This document shows positions 6,882 to 14,627 of a stretch of 29,138 nt of DNA, in pieces. Under the pieces are notes generated by a model that saw only the letters and a program-made list of their open reading frames with translations, searched no databases and was not told the DNA's origin. The stretch is from a virus. The stretch covers positions 1 through 29,138 of the IMG/VR virus record IMGVR_UViG_3300047457_000811, one strand, 5' to 3'. The first letter of the stretch is position 1, and each line of letters opens with the position of its first letter. Position numbers and translations under genes: made by a program.

Positions 6882-8803
6882 GTCTGGAAGTTCTCCGGGG
6901 GGACGGCGTACATGTTGCTCGTGCCTGTGTTCCCGAACACGCTGATCGACTGCTGCTGCGAACTCGTGGTCTGCGTCGGGGTCATCGTGGCAGAGAGGTA
7001 GCCGATGGGTGCATTCCAACGCCGGACGATGCCCGCGTATCCGCTCGTGCTGTTGATGAACCCCTGAGCGCCCGTGCCATCGTCGTAGAGGCCGAACTCG
7101 CGCTCGTACACGCCCGTGTACAGGCGGTTGCCCTGCGCGTCGAACTTGCCCGCGGACACATTCCAATCCTCGCGGATGAGGAAAGCCTTCGTCGGCATCT
7201 GCCGGAACAGTCGGCCCGGAGTCGATCCCGCCTTGCAGATTTCCACACGCTCGCGCACGATTGGAAGCGGCTTCTTCGTCTGGAACAGGAGGTCGCCGCC
7301 ATCGTTGTACATGGTGCTGAGACGCACCATTCCCGTGGTGAGGGTGCAGTTCGTGATGGAGGTGTTGTACGAGACGATGTTCGCGTACGGATCGCCGTTG
7401 ATATCCTCGTTCTGCGGCTGATTCTGCTGCGCGGCGTACATGCCCTTGAACTGTTCGTTGATGCCTGAGATGCCCGTCTGGTCATCGAACACGGTGATCG
7501 ACACCGGACCCCAGATATCCCCGGGATTGGTGACGATGGCGACCGCGGCTTGCGGCATCTCGGCGGTGCCGCCTTGGCAATCCATGCCGTTGATGAGGTT
7601 GTTGATGTAGTGCGGCACCATCCGGTACGAGCCGATGACCGGAGGCTCCGATTCACCGATCTGCACCGCGGAGCCGTACGGATCGGGGGCTTCCACCTCC
7701 GTGCGGTTGACCTTGAACTTCGCGCCGACCATGAACGCGATGGGCTTGATCGTCGCGTTCGTCGCGGTGGTGTCGCCCGCGTACGCCTGTGCCTCAAGTT
7801 CAAACCGGATCGCGTAGCGGGACAGCATGTGCTGCTCGGTGATCGCCATGCGCGTGATGAGGATTCGCGAGAACTGCGCGTTGATGCGCGTCTTGGAGAG
7901 CGCGACCGCGGCCTCCACGAGCCTCCGGTTCGGGCCGACCGAACTCGGCCTCCGCTCCTCCCGCATGTCGGCCTCTAGGTCGCAGGTGAACCGCAGGTTC
8001 GCCACGCCCGGGTCTTGCGCGGTGCGCTCGTAGGTGAAGTCCATGTCGCCGGACTTCACGCCGTCCGGCAAGGCGTGCGCGTTCTGCTTGTCCACGAACG
8101 AATACACGAGCGCGGTGCTGTGCATGTCGTAGGCGAACGCCTGAGACTCCCGCCGCCATCCCGCGCCGGGAACGCCGGGGATGATCGCACGCCGGAACAG
8201 GTCCGCTACTGGCTGTCGCAGGTACCAATCGGTCTTGGTCGCCGCCGTGTCCGTCGTGCGGTTGGAGGCCCGCGCAACGCGCAAGATGCCGTTGACCGTG
8301 CGGGTAATCATTCCCACCGCGTCGAGCGACATGGCCTGTGTCCAAGTGTGAGCGACAACCGGGAGGTCGCACGCCGCGCCTTGGTCGGCGCTGTTGAAAC
8401 TCACCTCGTCCTTGAGGTCGAAATGCACGAGCGCGATGTTCGATCCCACGACCTGATTGGCGGTCACATTGATGAACGGCCCGCCGATGTTGCTCCTCTC
8501 GCTCGCGAACTCAATGAGGTGGTTCGCGGTGTAGTTCTGCGTCAGCGACATCTCGGCCTTGTGGACGCGGCCCTGCATCCGGCCAAGGTTGAAGCGGATC
8601 GAATCCCACTCTCCCTCGGCGGTGTTGAGGAGCGCGGTCCCGGTGATGTGGTAGGCGCTGCCCTTCACGGTCATCCCGTCCTCCGCGAGGACGGGCGAGC
8701 ATGAATACGACTCCATGTTCACATTGTTCAGCGTGTACACGAGGTCCGCGCCCTGCGGACTCGACCCTGCGAACAGCGCGATGACCAGATCGCTTTTTGC
8801 CAT
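6878..8803 (-). CDS. Tail structural protein following the tape measure (641 aa)
   Basis: This gene starts at ATG 8803, three bases past the tape-measure stop, and is the first long gene distal to it, the usual place of the distal tail protein. The protein is beta-rich with many Thr, Asn, Val and Gly. It opens with MAKSDLVIALFAGSSPQGADLVYTL and has no signal sequence or membrane helix. The middle has a helical stretch, RLVEAAVALSKTRINAQFSRILITRM. No known fold or catalytic motif is visible to me. At 641 aa it is longer than a typical Dit protein (about 250-300 aa), so a multidomain distal tail/hub protein is possible. The name is kept general. Confidence 0.6.
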   Translation of the reverse strand: MAKSDLVIALFAGSSPQGADLVYTLNNVNMESYSCSPVLAEDGMTVKGSAYHITGTALLNTAEGEWDSIRFNLGRMQGRVHKAEMSLTQNYTANHLIEFASERSNIGGPFINVTANQVVGSNIALVHFDLKDEVSFNSADQGAACDLPVVAHTWTQAMSLDAVGMITRTVNGILRVARASNRTTDTAATKTDWYLRQPVADLFRRAIIPGVPGAGWRRESQAFAYDMHSTALVYSFVDKQNAHALPDGVKSGDMDFTYERTAQDPGVANLRFTCDLEADMREERRPSSVGPNRRLVEAAVALSKTRINAQFSRILITRMAITEQHMLSRYAIRFELEAQAYAGDTTATNATIKPIAFMVGAKFKVNRTEVEAPDPYGSAVQIGESEPPVIGSYRMVPHYINNLINGMDCQGGTAEMPQAAVAIVTNPGDIWGPVSITVFDDQTGISGINEQFKGMYAAQQNQPQNEDINGDPYANIVSYNTSITNCTLTTGMVRLSTMYNDGGDLLFQTKKPLPIVRERVEICKAGSTPGRLFRQMPTKAFLIREDWNVSAGKFDAQGNRLYTGVYEREFGLYDDGTGAQGFINSTSGYAGIVRRWNAPIGYLSATMTPTQTTSSQQQSISVFGNTGTSNMYAVPPENFQT

Positions 8804-8806
8804 GCG

Positions 8807-9799
8807 TCACCTGCCCCTTGGATACTGTCCCGGTGAAGTTCTGCCGATCTGCTTGTACTGCCGCTGCGTGATCGCCTGTACATCCCCGATGTACCAATCG
8901 TTCGCGCCCGCCGTAGTCGCGGGCTTGGTGTTCGCGCCGATGATGCCAAGGTGCTTGAGGATCTGCACAAGGAAGTCGCGGATCATGCTGAACGGGCCGA
9001 AGCCGCTCTTGAACCCGATGAGCGAGTCGAGGAACGCGGTGGCCGGGACGAGGAGAACGCGGGCGATGACCTCTGAGATGTCAACGCCGATGGCTTGCAT
9101 GAAGCGCGTGACCGCGGATACCGCGTCGGCAACGATCCCGACGAGACGGGCGAACGGGTATGCGAGCCGCATTGCGGCGGCGACGAGGGTGTGCCATGCC
9201 TCGGCTCCAAGCGCGTACGCCTTGTTCAACTGCAACTGCACCTCAAAGGTCGCGTCTGCCGCCGCCGTGGCCGCGGTCTGCGCCCTCGCGTACAGCCGAC
9301 CGTTCTCAGCGGCCTCCCGCAGATTGCGCTGCAACTGCCGGACACGCTCCACGACCTGCGCGGACACGACCGCCATGCTGAACCGCCCGACCTCCGCGAT
9401 GCGCTGCGCCGTGCGCTCGGCTGCGTTCTGTAGCGCCTTGAACCCGGCGTACAGGCCCGCGCCCGCAAGGACGAGCGAGCCGACCACGGGGACGAGCGCA
9501 GCGCCCGCCGCGCCAAGCCCCGCGAGAGCCGTCGCCGTAGCGCCGCCGCCCTGTAGGAGTCCGGCAAAGCCCGCCACGGTCGGCCCGGTGACGAACGACC
9601 GGATCTCCCCGGCGATGTTCGTAAGCCCTAGGAGACGATCCAAGCGCGTCGGAGAGGGTGTCGCCGGGGGCGGGGGAACCGGACGCGGCCCGCCACCCGG
9701 CTGACCGCCGCCGCCGCCGGGGCCGGGGCCGACACCGCCGCCTCCGCCCATGCCGCGGAACTCGCGGATGTTGATGTCGATGGCTCCTAGGTTCTCCAT
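8807..9799 (-). CDS. Short tape-measure-like protein
   Basis: The start is ATG 9799, sharing one base with the previous stop (TAATG); a 21-residue upstream extension is rejected for that reason. The 330-aa protein begins ENLGAIDINIREF, passes through a Gly/Pro-rich linker (about residues 17-50), then a long hydrophobic Ala/Gly/Val stretch (about 78-125). Extended helix follows with ERVRQLQRNLREAAENGR and two more hydrophobic helices. These are the marks of tape-measure proteins, which set tail length and carry membrane-active segments for DNA delivery. The place right after the tail chaperones and before the distal tail genes supports the call. It is much shorter than the usual 700-2000 residues. 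Confidence 0.65.
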   Translation of the reverse strand: MENLGAIDINIREFRGMGGGGGVGPGPGGGGGQPGGGPRPVPPPPATPSPTRLDRLLGLTNIAGEIRSFVTGPTVAGFAGLLQGGGATATALAGLGAAGAALVPVVGSLVLAGAGLYAGFKALQNAAERTAQRIAEVGRFSMAVVSAQVVERVRQLQRNLREAAENGRLYARAQTAATAAADATFEVQLQLNKAYALGAEAWHTLVAAAMRLAYPFARLVGIVADAVSAVTRFMQAIGVDISEVIARVLLVPATAFLDSLIGFKSGFGPFSMIRDFLVQILKHLGIIGANTKPATTAGANDWYIGDVQAITQRQYKQIGRTSPGQYPRGR

Positions 9800-10257
9800 T
9801 ACGACTTGACCTCCCAGACCATCTCGTACCCGAAGTCGTAGGTGTCCTTCAGCGTCAGCCACCCGTCGAGTTCAGCGACCGCCTCGACCGTGCCGCCGTT
9901 GCGGAACAGGAGCGGGATCACCATGCCGGGATAGGTGCGCTGCACGAGGTATTCGCGGAGCGTGTCAACGAACTGCTGAATGCCCATCTCCCCGGCGATG
10001 CGCTGCGTGCCGCGCTGCACCGGGTCCATCAGCCCACGCCACCACACCACGACCTCGACCTGCGTGCGGATCAGACCCACGCCGCTGTTCGGGTGGACCG
10101 CCGTATCCGGGCCGGGGACGATCTGAATGGCGTACTGGCCGACCACCTCGTCAATCGGGGCCTCGGAGATGTACACGACATCGCCGTAGCCGCGCTCCGT
10201 CATCCAGTACGCAAGATCGTCGCGCATCTCCGTGAGGATCGCCGCCGGACTGCTCAT
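9799..10257 (-). CDS. Tail terminator/completion-like protein
   Basis: This 152-aa protein starts at ATG 10257 with an ATGA overlap on the end of the frameshifted chaperone frame. It has an N-terminal helix (SPAAILTEMRDDLAYWMTERGY) followed by strands (VVYISEAPI, YAIQIVP, TQVEVVVWWRG) and a helix-strand end (FVDTLREYLVQ, DFGYEMVWEV). That alpha/beta layout with a repeated strand-helix order is like tail terminators (gpU/gp37-type), which cap the tail tube. In most siphoviruses the terminator gene precedes the tube gene, but here this gene lies after the chaperones, which weakens the call. A minor tail protein is the alternative. Confidence 0.45.
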   Translation of the reverse strand: MSSPAAILTEMRDDLAYWMTERGYGDVVYISEAPIDEVVGQYAIQIVPGPDTAVHPNSGVGLIRTQVEVVVWWRGLMDPVQRGTQRIAGEMGIQQFVDTLREYLVQRTYPGMVIPLLFRNGGTVEAVAELDGWLTLKDTYDFGYEMVWEVKS

Positions 10258-10768
10258 TGGTTCATCCCCTGCGCCAACTGCGCCTGTACCTCAATGCGTG
10301 TGGCGAGACGGGGGTTCTCCGTCACGGCGTAGACCGCGCCCGCGAGGCTCTTGCCGTCGCCAAGCGCCATCGCCACGGCACGGGCGACGATCAGCGACTC
10401 GGCGGCTTCGATGGCGGGGATGTTGGCGAACAGGCCCATAGCCGTCTCCGGGTCGAACTCACATGGCAACCGCCCGTAGATGCTTGCGAAGCGGGCGGTT
10501 GCCTTCAGCCGTTTCCCGCGTTGGTCACTCGCTGCGACATACGCGCCCACGCTGCGATCAGATGCGCGTCGGACGCGGCGGCTGCGACCTCGGGGGTGCG
10601 GCTCGCCTTGCGGATCGCCGCCACGATCTCCTCGGACTTCGGCTCCGTGTCTGGAGACATGCCCGCGTGGATCGTGGCGATGACCTCCATGTACTGCACG
10701 ATCAACTGGCCCGCCGGGATCGTCACGGCGAACAGCATCGGGTCGTTGTCTGCGTTGAGTTCGATCAT
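10254..10768 (-). CDS. Frameshifted tail assembly chaperone (gpGT-type fusion, predicted)
   Basis: Translation begins at ATG 10768, follows the short chaperone frame to the GGGAAAC slippery heptamer (10517-10511), shifts -1 and continues to the stop at 10254. This gives about 171 residues: 86 from the first frame and 85 from the second. The second frame has no credible start of its own: a GTG at 10550 lies inside the first gene. Its translation, RLKATARFASIYGRLPCEFDPETAMGLF onwards, is helix-rich and protein-like. In lambda and many other siphoviruses the longer form (gpGT) binds the tape measure and recruits tail-tube subunits before tail polymerisation. Both neighbours, tube upstream and tape measure downstream, fit this role. 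Frameshift efficiency cannot be judged from sequence. Confidence 0.75.
10465..10517 (-). promoter_or_regulatory. Programmed -1 ribosomal frameshift signal (slippery site plus stem-loop)
   Basis: On the minus strand GGGAAAC occupies 10517-10511 in the X XXY YYZ phase (G GGA AAC) of the short chaperone. It is followed by a 7-base spacer containing the zero-frame TGA. Then comes a perfect 12-bp stem, GGCAACCGCCCG at 10503-10492 with CGGGCGGTTGCC at 10476-10465 and a 15-base loop. Slippery heptamer, 5-9 base spacing and a stable stem are the classical parts of a -1 signal, and lambda G/T uses the near-identical GGGAAAG. The stem lies in coding sequence of the -1 frame, so its perfection is not explained by protein sequence alone. 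Confidence 0.85.
10505..10768 (-). CDS. Tail assembly chaperone, short form (gpG-type)
   Basis: This is the zero-frame product, 87 aa, from ATG 10768 (ATGA overlap with the tail tube gene) to TGA at 10507-10505. A frame extension to 10864 is Arg-rich, lies within the tube gene and is not credible. The protein opens with MIELNADNDPMLFAVTIPAGQLIVQYM and continues as helices with KSEEIVAAIRKA and DAHLIAAWARMSQ. No known motif is seen beyond small size and helix content, which is usual for these fast-evolving proteins. The position between tube and tape measure and the slippery site five codons before its stop identify it. Lambda makes gpG and gpGT at a fixed ratio, and the same is expected here. 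Confidence 0.75.
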   Translation of the reverse strand: MIELNADNDPMLFAVTIPAGQLIVQYMEVIATIHAGMSPDTEPKSEEIVAAIRKASRTPEVAAAASDAHLIAAWARMSQRVTNAGNG

Positions 10769-11292
10769 GGCGTGAAGGTCGCCTCGTAGTCGTAGATGTT
10801 CGTGGACTCGTCCTTCTGGATCGCCTTGAAGTTCAAGGCGAGGACGCGCTCGCGGTTGCCCCATTGCGAGTCCGCGACTCCATCGGACACGAGGTACGCG
10901 CAGTTGAATGTGTATCGCCCCGCACCGCTCACGCTCTGGATGCGGAGTTTCACGAAGCCGTATCCCGTCGTGGCGACGAGGAGCCGACCGATCGTGGTCC
11001 GGCCCTGCGTGTTTCCCTGCGCGACCCCTCTCCGCTGATGCGTGAGCAGTTCCTCAAGGAAGTCCTGATCCCACTTCACGAGCGCGAGCGAGATGCGTGC
11101 GGAGGTTCCCGTAAGGACGATCTGCTCAGGCTCCGCGCCGGACAGGACCGTGCGGACCTCGTGCATGTTGTCGGTGAACGAGACGGACGGGAGGTTGTCG
11201 TTGTCGCTGTAGCCCAGTAGATCCCACGCGCTGCCGTTGTTCACGGAGGTGTAGATGACCGATGGGCCGGGGATTTGGAGTGTGGTCGCCAT
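10765..11292 (-). CDS. Major tail tube protein (probable)
   Basis: This 175-aa protein starts at ATG 11292, one base after the stop of the morphogenesis gene (TGA C ATG). It has the make-up of tail tube subunits: an N-terminal arm (IPGPSVIYTSVNNGSAWDLLGYSDNDN), alternating beta-strands (VRTVLSG, QIVLTGTSARISLALVKWD, VKLRIQSVSGAGRYTFNCAYLV) and a C-terminal strand (IYDYEATFTP). Tube proteins polymerise into the channel around the tape measure. No sheath gene lies next to it, in contrast to Mu, so the tail is probably non-contractile. Position directly before the frameshifted chaperones is the strongest support. No residue is diagnostic. Confidence 0.65.
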   Translation of the reverse strand: MATTLQIPGPSVIYTSVNNGSAWDLLGYSDNDNLPSVSFTDNMHEVRTVLSGAEPEQIVLTGTSARISLALVKWDQDFLEELLTHQRRGVAQGNTQGRTTIGRLLVATTGYGFVKLRIQSVSGAGRYTFNCAYLVSDGVADSQWGNRERVLALNFKAIQKDESTNIYDYEATFTP

Positions 11293-11293
11293 G

Positions 11294-11944
11294 TCAGTTG
11301 CCCTTCAGAATCGAACGGAGGCCAAGGTAAATCGACTTTCCTAGCGTCCGCATGTCATCCCGCGTCGGAAGGATAAACGGTCGGGCGGGTACAGTCACGC
11401 CCTTCCACCGCATAATGAAATCCTTGCCGCGCTTCAGCCCCTCGGCGTTCGGATTGTTGCCCGTTCCGTGGCCGCGCTTGCCCTTGAGGGTGAGCGGGAT
11501 GTAGTTCGGTCCCTTGGTCTTGAACCCGCGGTCTTGGTACAGGCCGTACTTGCGGCCCTTCATCGTGAGGACGATCTTGCTGCCCGTAAACCTGCCTGTC
11601 GCGGACAGGCTTCCGGCGAGTTTCCCGGTGTCGCGGAGCGGCTGACCGCCCGCACGGTAGGAGACATGTTCGATCCGGTAGAAGGTCCGCAGCCTCGGCT
11701 TCCCGTTGACGATGACCGTGCGGCGTTGCGAAAACAAGAACTTCCCGTCCTTGGGCTTCCGGTTCACCCAAGTGCGCCCCGCCACCCGCTTGAGCGGCAG
11801 GTGCGGCTCCGGGTTGCCTCCGGGTCCGCGCCCTTCGTTCGCCTGTATGTGGTTCTCCATCCACTCGCCCGCGACCGCGGCGATGCCGTTGACAACCGCC
11901 CGGTTGCGCAGCGCCCTGCGCACCTTGTCGAGCCACTTGCTCAC
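11294..11944 (-). CDS. Phage virion morphogenesis protein (Mu gpG / HK97 gp10-like)
   Basis: GTG at 11944 overlaps the connector stop as GTGA; the product is 216 aa. Features of the family are visible. A basic N-terminal helix carries WLDKVRRALRNRAVVNGIAAVAGEWMENHI. GQPLRDTGKLAGSLSA forms the L-R-D-T-G-x-L core near residue 105. Near the end is the VPARPFILPTRDDM motif, like the V-P-A-R-P-F of virion morphogenesis proteins. These proteins act at the head-tail joint or in tail completion. An internal Gly/Lys-rich segment (TLKGKRGHGTGNNPN) may be an insertion. The gene lies between DUF1320 connector and tail tube, as in Mu-type heads. Confidence 0.7.
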   Translation of the reverse strand: MSKWLDKVRRALRNRAVVNGIAAVAGEWMENHIQANEGRGPGGNPEPHLPLKRVAGRTWVNRKPKDGKFLFSQRRTVIVNGKPRLRTFYRIEHVSYRAGGQPLRDTGKLAGSLSATGRFTGSKIVLTMKGRKYGLYQDRGFKTKGPNYIPLTLKGKRGHGTGNNPNAEGLKRGKDFIMRWKGVTVPARPFILPTRDDMRTLGKSIYLGLRSILKGN

Positions 11945-12429
11945 GGGTAGACCGTTCCCCGGCGCGGCGGGAAGAACGGGCTGTTGCTCGCGTCGGAGTA
12001 CCAGTTGAGGTTCGCCACGGGTACGGCGACCACGCTCGGCTTGCCCGCCTCGACATTGCTTGCGACGCTGCCGAACAGCATCTTGCCGTCCCGCAGCCCC
12101 TCAAGGTACGAGTAGGTCTGCTTGATCCGCTGTTCGATGGCCGGGGTCAGTTTCGACCCTCGGCGCTGAAACAGGAACTCCGTGGCGAGGTCAACCACGA
12201 GGCCCACGAGGAGCGGATCATGCGCCGCGGCGAGCGCGGTGATTTCGTCCTCGCTGTAGATGTCACCCACCCGGATGTACGCACGCACGACAGCCGTCCC
12301 GCGCTCTAGCGCGGCATCGGTCACGGCGTTTGGACCCGGCATCGGGGTGCCGCCGTCCGCGCACAACTGCGCGATGATCGTCCCATCCAGAGCGTGTTCG
12401 ATGTCCGCGTAGGTGGCGTATGCCGTCAT
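11941..12429 (-). CDS. Head-tail connector, DUF1320 (Mu gp36-like)
   Basis: This 162-aa protein starts at ATG 12429. The N-terminus YATYADIEHALDGTIIAQLCAD and the helical part (AALERGTAVVRAYIRVGDIY, DPLLVGLVVDLATEFLFQRRG) follow the DUF1320 pattern: a YxTxxDL-like start, a helix leading to the x-Y-L/I-R segment, and a later LxxLxxDLAxxxLxxRR helix. Members form the connector ring below the portal. The C-terminal 40 residues are polar and Pro/Asn-rich. The neighbours (major capsid protein upstream, morphogenesis protein downstream) match the order in Mu-like heads. Confidence 0.75.
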   Translation of the reverse strand: MTAYATYADIEHALDGTIIAQLCADGGTPMPGPNAVTDAALERGTAVVRAYIRVGDIYSEDEITALAAAHDPLLVGLVVDLATEFLFQRRGSKLTPAIEQRIKQTYSYLEGLRDGKMLFGSVASNVEAGKPSVVAVPVANLNWYSDASNSPFFPPRRGTVYP

Positions 12430-12449
12430 CGTGCGCTCCTAGACTCGCA

Positions 12450-12477
12450 GGGGGAGGAGCGCGAACGCCCCTCCCCC
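12450..12477 (-). terminator. Strong hairpin with TTCG loop downstream of the major capsid gene
   Basis: On the minus strand 12477-12450 folds as 12 bp (one G-T wobble) closed by a TTCG tetraloop, with arms GGGGGAGGGGCG and CGCTCCTCCCCC. It lies 16 bases after the capsid stop. No T-run follows, so it is not a classical intrinsic terminator. It could cause partial termination or protect the 3' end of a processed capsid mRNA. Confidence 0.6.
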
Positions 12478-12493
12478 CAAGCGAGAAGATGGT

Positions 12494-13537
12494 TTAGATC
12501 ACGCTCGTGATGCTGTAGCCCGCGACCGGGGCCACGATCTGAGACACGCTGTTGTCGATGACGCGGCCTTCGATCCGGCGGTTCATCGGATCGTTGAACT
12601 GCTCGACGGTCATGTCCTCGTAGGCGAAAATCTGGAGGGTGCTGAACGAGTTCGCGCCCTCCGTTCCGACGAGGCCACCCGGACGCGACACGAAGTACGC
12701 GCCGTCGCCAAGGACATACGAGAAGGCATCGGTCGCGCCCTTCTTGCTCGTCGCCTTGACGGAATCATCGACCACGACATCCGCGAGTCCGAACAGGGTC
12801 GGCGGGAGTCCCCAACGCGAGAAGGTGTCCGAACCCTGAAGGAACGAAACCGACTGCGCCATGAACTTCACATACTCGCGGACCTCACGCGACTGCGCCA
12901 CGACCTGCGCAATCTTCGGGGAGATGACCATGATGAGTTGGTTCGGGCTGACAGCGCCGCCGCTGCTGTAGCCGACCAACTGCATGACCTGCTGAATGGT
13001 CTTCTGGATGTAGTTGTTGTCCGGGGTCGCTCCGCTCCACAGACCACCGACCGCCGACCAACCCTGCGCGGTGGTGTTCGGAGTGGCGACATAGTTGTTG
13101 CCCCAGTTCGCAGTCGTGGCGAGCGCGGTAGCGGCCTCCATGCTGCGACGGGTCATAGCCAACTGCGCCTTGGAGCGGGCGTGCTGCGCGACCGTATCCC
13201 ACGCCGCCTGATTCGCGGACTCCTGCGGGATGTAGAACGGGAAGGCGTAACGCTTCGTCGTGTACTGGATGAAGTCGAACGAGTTCTGCTTGCCCGTTGG
13301 ACGGTCGTTTCCAAGCGGCCACAGGAACTCCTTCTGGTCGGTCACGCGAACATTGTCGGTGACATCCTGACGGAGGTAGTAGCCCGACATCTTGGTGACG
13401 GGAACGAGGGTGGCGTAGCGCGTGATCGGGAAGGTGTTCACGCTGCGCGTGAACTCGACCTGCAACGCGCCGGATGCGAGGTCGTTCGTGGACGGGATGT
13501 AGGGCGAGTTGCCTCCACCCACAACGGTGTATGCCAT
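12494..13537 (-). CDS. Major capsid protein
   Basis: This 347-aa protein starts at ATG 13537, with AAAGG about 10 bases upstream. It has the layout of HK97-fold capsid proteins. An N-terminal arm (YTVVGGGNSPYIPSTND) is followed by an E-loop-like stretch (RYATLVPVTKMSGYYLRQDVTDN). A long spine-helix region (ESANQAAWDTVAQHARSKAQLAMTRRSMEAA) and a P-domain with SPNQLIMVISPKIAQVVAQSREVREYVKF come next. The C-terminal part is beta-rich and ends in AYEDMTVEQFNDPMNRR, as in many phage capsid proteins. The gene follows the decoration candidate and protease/scaffold and precedes the DUF1320 connector, the standard order. Gaps flank it on both sides (37 and 64 bases), unlike the coupled neighbours, and a strong hairpin follows it. 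Confidence 0.85.
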   Translation of the reverse strand: MAYTVVGGGNSPYIPSTNDLASGALQVEFTRSVNTFPITRYATLVPVTKMSGYYLRQDVTDNVRVTDQKEFLWPLGNDRPTGKQNSFDFIQYTTKRYAFPFYIPQESANQAAWDTVAQHARSKAQLAMTRRSMEAATALATTANWGNNYVATPNTTAQGWSAVGGLWSGATPDNNYIQKTIQQVMQLVGYSSGGAVSPNQLIMVISPKIAQVVAQSREVREYVKFMAQSVSFLQGSDTFSRWGLPPTLFGLADVVVDDSVKATSKKGATDAFSYVLGDGAYFVSRPGGLVGTEGANSFSTLQIFAYEDMTVEQFNDPMNRRIEGRVIDNSVSQIVAPVAGYSITSVI

Positions 13538-13574
13538 GTCTGTGCTGCCTTTCTAGCGAGGTTGGGGTGAAGGA

Positions 13575-13976
13575 TCAGGTGAACGCGGGGCCGCGCTGAC
13601 CGAACCGGAAGGCGCGGATGATTTCGTTCGCCGCGCCCGCCTCAAGCGCGATGTAGTTGCTGACTGCGGTCGCTCCCGCGGCCACGACGGCCTTTCCGTC
13701 GCCGCCCGCCTCGGGCATGAGGTAGTTGCCCGCCGACACGCCGCCCGTTCCGACCATCACCTGCACGGTGTTGGACGGCTGAAGGGTGATCGTGGTGCCG
13801 CTGATCGCGTGTTCCGACTTGTCAAACTGGTAGACGGAGCCATCGGAAACGCCGACAGCGACATTGGTGATGGCGGTCGCGGGACCGCCCGTGAACGCGC
13901 CCGTGAGAGTGACGAAGCGGAACGGAAGCACGCTCGCGCTCGCCTGAAGGTTGGGGGTGAAGCCCATGTCTGACAT
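13575..13976 (-). CDS. Head decoration protein candidate (DUF2190-like)
   Basis: This 133-aa protein starts at ATG 13976, with AGGA about 6 bases before it; an internal ATG three codons on is the alternative. It is small and beta-rich, with many Gly, Ala and Thr: VLPFRFVTLTGAFTGGPATAITNVAVGVSDG, then SGTTITLQPSNTVQVMVGTGGVSAGNYLMPEAGG and the closing IALEAGAANEIIRAF. The GVSDG turn and the A-L-E-A-G-A-x-N-E-I-I end are like decoration or stabilisation proteins of phage heads that trimerise on the capsid surface. The position between protease/scaffold and major capsid protein is typical. The family name is a pattern match only. Confidence 0.65.
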   Translation of the reverse strand: MSDMGFTPNLQASASVLPFRFVTLTGAFTGGPATAITNVAVGVSDGSVYQFDKSEHAISGTTITLQPSNTVQVMVGTGGVSAGNYLMPEAGGDGKAVVAAGATAVSNYIALEAGAANEIIRAFRFGQRGPAFT

Positions 13977-13994
13977 TGGATTCCTGCCTTTCGT

Positions 13995-14627
13995 TTACCG
14001 CTTGATGCGGGAGTGGATTGCCTTTGCGAACTCCTCGGGCTTGCCCGCGAACTGCTTCACGAGGTCGGCCACTTCGGAGCGGTCGATGTCTGACTTGCCG
14101 GGGAGGGATGCGCGGCCCATGTCGATCCGCACGCCCATCGGGTCGCGGGCGAACAGGTCGCGCCAAGTGTCGATGAGGTCGGTCGGATCGTTGCTCGCGG
14201 CGAGTTCCGCGATGAGCCGGGGGCGGCGTGCCGCGGGGATGCGGTAGCCGTCCGACTCCATCGCGTCGAGTTCGCGGCTGAACTTCTCGGCCTGAAGTTC
14301 GGCCTTCATCTCCGCGACCTCTCGGGCCATGCGTGCGTTCTCGCGGCGAAGCGCGAACACATCGGCGCGGCCCGGACGCGAAGCCGGGAACACCGCGTCC
14401 TCCTCGTCCTCCTCGACTTCGATTTCGTCGGGAGCGCCCTCGTGCGAGTCGATGTCGATGTGGACCTCCGCGCCGTCCTCATCGTCCTCCGCGAACTGCT
14501 GCACGAGCATGTCGTCCGCGGCCATCTCCTCCTTGTCTCCCTCGCGCTCGGCGTACTGCGCCTTGAGCGCAGCCATCTCGGCCTTGAGCGAGGCGAGTTC
14601 CTTACGGAGTTCTTCGTCTGCTGCCAT
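13995..14627 (-). CDS. Scaffold protein from an internal start (Mu gpZ-like, predicted)
   Basis: Within the protease-scaffold frame an ATG at 14627 (residue 187, MAADEELRKEL) is preceded on the minus strand by AAGGA with 7 bases between it and the ATG, a strong ribosome binding site. Starting there gives a 210-aa protein that consists only of the coiled-coil and acidic scaffold part. In Mu and lambda the scaffold (gpZ, gpNu3) is made this way, from an internal start within the protease gene, in excess over the protease. The start falls exactly at the domain boundary after the Gly-rich linker (GTVGGGLSTFVPGTK). Confidence 0.7.
   Translation of the reverse strand: MAADEELRKELASLKAEMAALKAQYAEREGDKEEMAADDMLVQQFAEDDEDGAEVHIDIDSHEGAPDEIEVEEDEEDAVFPASRPGRADVFALRRENARMAREVAEMKAELQAEKFSRELDAMESDGYRIPAARRPRLIAELAASNDPTDLIDTWRDLFARDPMGVRIDMGRASLPGKSDIDRSEVADLVKQFAGKPEEFAKAIHSRIKR

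Noticed and set aside
6882-7166. N-terminal extension of the 690-aa tail protein
   Set aside because: The extra residues are Arg/His/Val-rich, overlap the 641-aa gene by nearly 300 bases, and a coupled ATG with ATGA overlap lies at 6881.
10254-10550. Separate gene from GTG 10550
   Set aside because: It starts inside the chaperone gene without a ribosome site; the slippery heptamer and stem-loop explain its expression by -1 frameshift.
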